The translations under genes and the position numbers were made by a program. This document shows, in pieces, positions 40,815 through 42,757 of a stretch of 42,757 nucleotides of DNA. The number at the start of each line of letters is the position of its first letter. The first letter of the stretch is position 1. Below the pieces are notes generated by a model. That model was not told where the DNA came from and ran no database searches. It was given only the letters and a program-made list of their open reading frames with translations. This DNA comes from Clostridia bacterium. Lineage in GTDB: Bacteria; Bacillota; Clostridia; TANB77; CAG-465. The stretch spans positions 1 to 42,757 of the forward strand of contig JAFWCU010000038.1 of the NCBI GenBank assembly GCA_017534305.1, written 5' to 3'.

Positions 40815-42341
40815 TTATCTAATCACTAATATCTTTTGACCTATTTGAATATCATTAGGATCTTCTAGTTTATTAGTTTGTATAATATTATTCATACTAG
40901 TTTTATACTTTTTAGCAATCTTCCAAATACTATCTTGAGGTTTTACAACATATATATTAATACTACTTATATTTTTTAAATCTATAGGTACCTCTTTAAT
41001 ATTATTAATAGAATTTAAATTCAATACATTTTCTGCTTCTATTTTTATTTTAATAATTACCTTTATATCTATATCTTGACCATTTTGTATAACATTTAAA
41101 GATACATCTTCTATTGTCGCATTAACATATTTTCCAAGATATTTATCTTCTAAAGATATATTTTTTTCTACCATAATATCTAAAACTTTATTTTCTACAT
41201 TTTGTGTTTCCTTATCCTGTACAAGCAGATTTAGTTTTGCAACACCATTTATATTTATATTCTTGTCATCTAATATTATAGCTAAGCCATTTGTATCCAA
41301 ATAGTACTCTACTATTTTTTGATTATTTTCAAGAACATCACTTAAGGTATCTGATATAATAATCTCTTTTTGCATCTGGTTTGTTTGAGTAACTACATTT
41401 ACATCATTTACGTTATATTTTAAATCTCTAGTTCTGCTATAAAAGTCATCTACATACTCAATAGAACAATTCTCATACATTTGAATATTTGCTTCAATTT
41501 TATAATCTATATTGAGTGTTTTTTGCTCAATATCTGGATTAATTTTAATATTAAAATCTCTAATTAAATAGCAAATATCATATTGAGATTTATCCGTAAT
41601 ATTATCCATCTCAACCATAGTAGAAAAAGGAACCTTAACGTTTTCAACACATACACTATTTTTTGAACCTAGATATAATAGTTTTACACATAAATCTCCT
41701 TTAAGCATTAACTTATTATAGCTAACCTTAATCTCAGTATTACAAATTGAAGGATATGCTTTAAGAATTTCATACATTGGACTTGCGTCTTTAGAAATCA
41801 TAACATCTTCACTTGATGTAATAACACACTTCTTTTTGCAAATTATATTTGAAAATTGATTTTCAACTTTATTAGATTCTATATCCACACCCTCTGAAAA
41901 ATCTTTAATTATTTCAACTTGAGAAAGCGATTTTACTTCCATATTAAAATCCACTTCATTTTTTATAGCTATTTTTCTTTCATTAGGCAATGAATATATT
42001 ATATTTTTAAGCTTTGCATTAAGTATAATATCTTCCTTATTTTCCAAATTATTACTTTCAAAATCTACAGTATAAGGATATGAAATAGTAAGGCCTCTAA
42101 TAGGCATATTGTTATCATTTGCATGATACACAACATTATAGCTAATCTTTCCAACTACTTTTGCTCTATTTTTATTTATCTCAACATCATTAATATATGG
42201 TATAGAATTAATGCTAATAATTTTTAAAGCATCAGGCATATTATCTGGTACTATAATATCTTGTTCAATCCACCTTTCATTTTTTTCATTAATTCTAACT
42301 TTATTTAAATTCAATTTAATAATATTAGTATCTATATCCAT
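40815..42341 (-). CDS. sipL: SipL-like spore coat morphogenesis protein (DUF3794 + LysM)
   Basis: This 508-aa protein has repeated DUF3794-type beta domains (PDNMPDALKII near residue 32 is characteristic, and two further copies follow). It ends in a LysM domain (about 463-508, VVKPQDSIWKIAKKYKTSMNNI...). This is the layout of clostridial SipL, which binds SpoIVA and is needed for coat assembly in the mother cell. No sigma-A promoter is seen. A perfect 10-bp inverted repeat lies about 90-110 bp upstream. AGGAGG precedes the ATG. Confidence 0.85.
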   Translation of the reverse strand: MDIDTNIIKLNLNKVRINEKNERWIEQDIIVPDNMPDALKIISINSIPYINDVEINKNRAKVVGKISYNVVYHANDNNMPIRGLTISYPYTVDFESNNLENKEDIILNAKLKNIIYSLPNERKIAIKNEVDFNMEVKSLSQVEIIKDFSEGVDIESNKVENQFSNIICKKKCVITSSEDVMISKDASPMYEILKAYPSICNTEIKVSYNKLMLKGDLCVKLLYLGSKNSVCVENVKVPFSTMVEMDNITDKSQYDICYLIRDFNIKINPDIEQKTLNIDYKIEANIQMYENCSIEYVDDFYSRTRDLKYNVNDVNVVTQTNQMQKEIIISDTLSDVLENNQKIVEYYLDTNGLAIILDDKNININGVAKLNLLVQDKETQNVENKVLDIMVEKNISLEDKYLGKYVNATIEDVSLNVIQNGQDIDIKVIIKIKIEAENVLNLNSINNIKEVPIDLKNISSINIYVVKPQDSIWKIAKKYKTSMNNIIQTNKLEDPNDIQIGQKILVIR

Positions 42342-42427
42342 TTTTTCCTCCTACTTAGTACATATATATTTAGAAAAAAATAAAATATTACAAGTAACGA
42401 AAAAAAAATAAGTAACATATTATATAG

Positions 42428-42453
42428 TAGTTAAACAAAATAATGTTTAACTA
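42428..42453 (-). repeat. 10-bp inverted repeat upstream of sipL
   Basis: TAGTTAAACA-N6-TGTTTAACTA is perfect, centred about 100 bp before the sipL start, next to TATAAT without a matching -35. There is no T run, so it is more like an operator than a terminator. Confidence 0.5.
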
Positions 42454-42501
42454 GATAAATTCTTTCTAAAATGCATACATTTATATACTCTCCATAAAAA
42501 A

Positions 42502-42524
42502 AGATAGCACTTATTGTGCTATCT
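42502..42524 (-). terminator. Terminator of the surface-protein gene at the right edge
   Basis: Stem AGATAGCAC/GTGCTATCT with a 5-nt loop, then seven T on the minus strand. Confidence 0.9.
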
Positions 42525-42531
42525 CATTTTA

Positions 42532-42757
42532 TTATTTATTAAGAGCTTTTTTAGTTTCTCTTGCTATTACTACTGTAGTTCCAAGAGCTATTGTTAAATA
42601 CATCCATACATTTATGTCTGAAGTGTCTACTGTTTTTTCTTCAGGTTGTGGCTCTGGTTCTGGAGTAGGTGTAGGTGCTGGATCTTCATGTGGATCTGGA
42701 TCTACTGGTATTTCTTTTGCTTTGTAAGTTATTGTTACTACAATATCTTCTTCTGTA
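42532..42757 (-). CDS. Surface-anchored protein, 3' end only
   Basis: Only the last 74 residues are in the window. The start TEEDIVVTITYKAKEI probably ends a repeat domain. A Pro/Glu stalk (VDPDPHEDPAPTPTPEPEPQ) follows, then VDTSDINVWMYLTIALG, a hydrophobic stretch, and a basic tail ETKKALNK. This is the layout of a cell-wall or membrane anchor, but no LPxTG motif is present and TSD takes its place. The body of the protein lies beyond the window. Confidence 0.7.
   Translation of the reverse strand, partial: TEEDIVVTITYKAKEIPVDPDPHEDPAPTPTPEPEPQPEEKTVDTSDINVWMYLTIALGTTVVIARETKKALNK

Overview
The window comes from a very AT-rich, endospore-forming member of the Firmicutes (Bacillota), most likely an uncultured or poorly characterised clostridial lineage. 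The support is the ctsR-mcsA-mcsB-clpC stress operon, Shine-Dalgarno sites of the AGGAGG type, a DinR/LexA-type SOS box, and spore genes (gpr, spoIIP, spoVAC/AD/AE, a SipL-like LysM protein). The lineage call below phylum level is inference. Nothing looks like a prophage, IS element, CRISPR array or tRNA gene. Gene order is dense and most genes lie on the minus strand.

Left edge (1-383): the last bases match the 5' end of a 16S rRNA gene read leftward out of the window. It is preceded by a leader with GNRA-capped hairpins and two tandem sigma-A promoters. Next come a VanY-type carboxypeptidase with a secreted partner (384-2592), a double zinc-ribbon protein, the CtsR regulon operon clpC-mcsB-mcsA-ctsR (3260-7678) with its operator, and a five-gene operon (7811-13783): sugar nucleotidyltransferase, membrane protein, dnaG, rpoD, small membrane protein.

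Middle (13952-24669): an unrecognised 333-aa protein and a 51-aa ORF share the N-terminal motif FWKNEW. They are followed by a rhodanese protein, a bactofilin-like membrane protein, the spore protease gpr, holA, trmFO (broken by one in-frame TGA), an unknown membrane protein, topA, spoIIP and a DivIVA-domain gene. On the plus strand lies a spoVAC-AD-AE operon with two small proteins behind it, one of them CotF-like (24797-27164).

Right part (27201-42757): mini-RNase III, a divergent groES-groEL pair, a DUF1653 gene, scpA-deoD, an archaeal/eukaryotic-flavoured Ham1 NTPase, recX-recA with an SOS box, an HD plus degenerate-EAL fusion, rplM-rpsI behind an L13-type leader, ftsZ, a HAD phosphatase with a DUF84 NTPase, the SipL-like protein, and the 3' end of a surface-anchored protein.

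Vegetative genes repeatedly show near-consensus -35/-10 boxes with 17-18 bp spacing, while gpr, spoIIP, spoVAC and sipL do not. This fits transcription of those genes by sporulation sigma factors. The main items for a second look are the FWKNEW pair, the trmFO TGA, two places where a terminator-like hairpin covers the start region of the next gene (gpr and the rhodanese gene), the HD-EAL fusion, and the repetitive Lys-rich N-terminus of RpoD.
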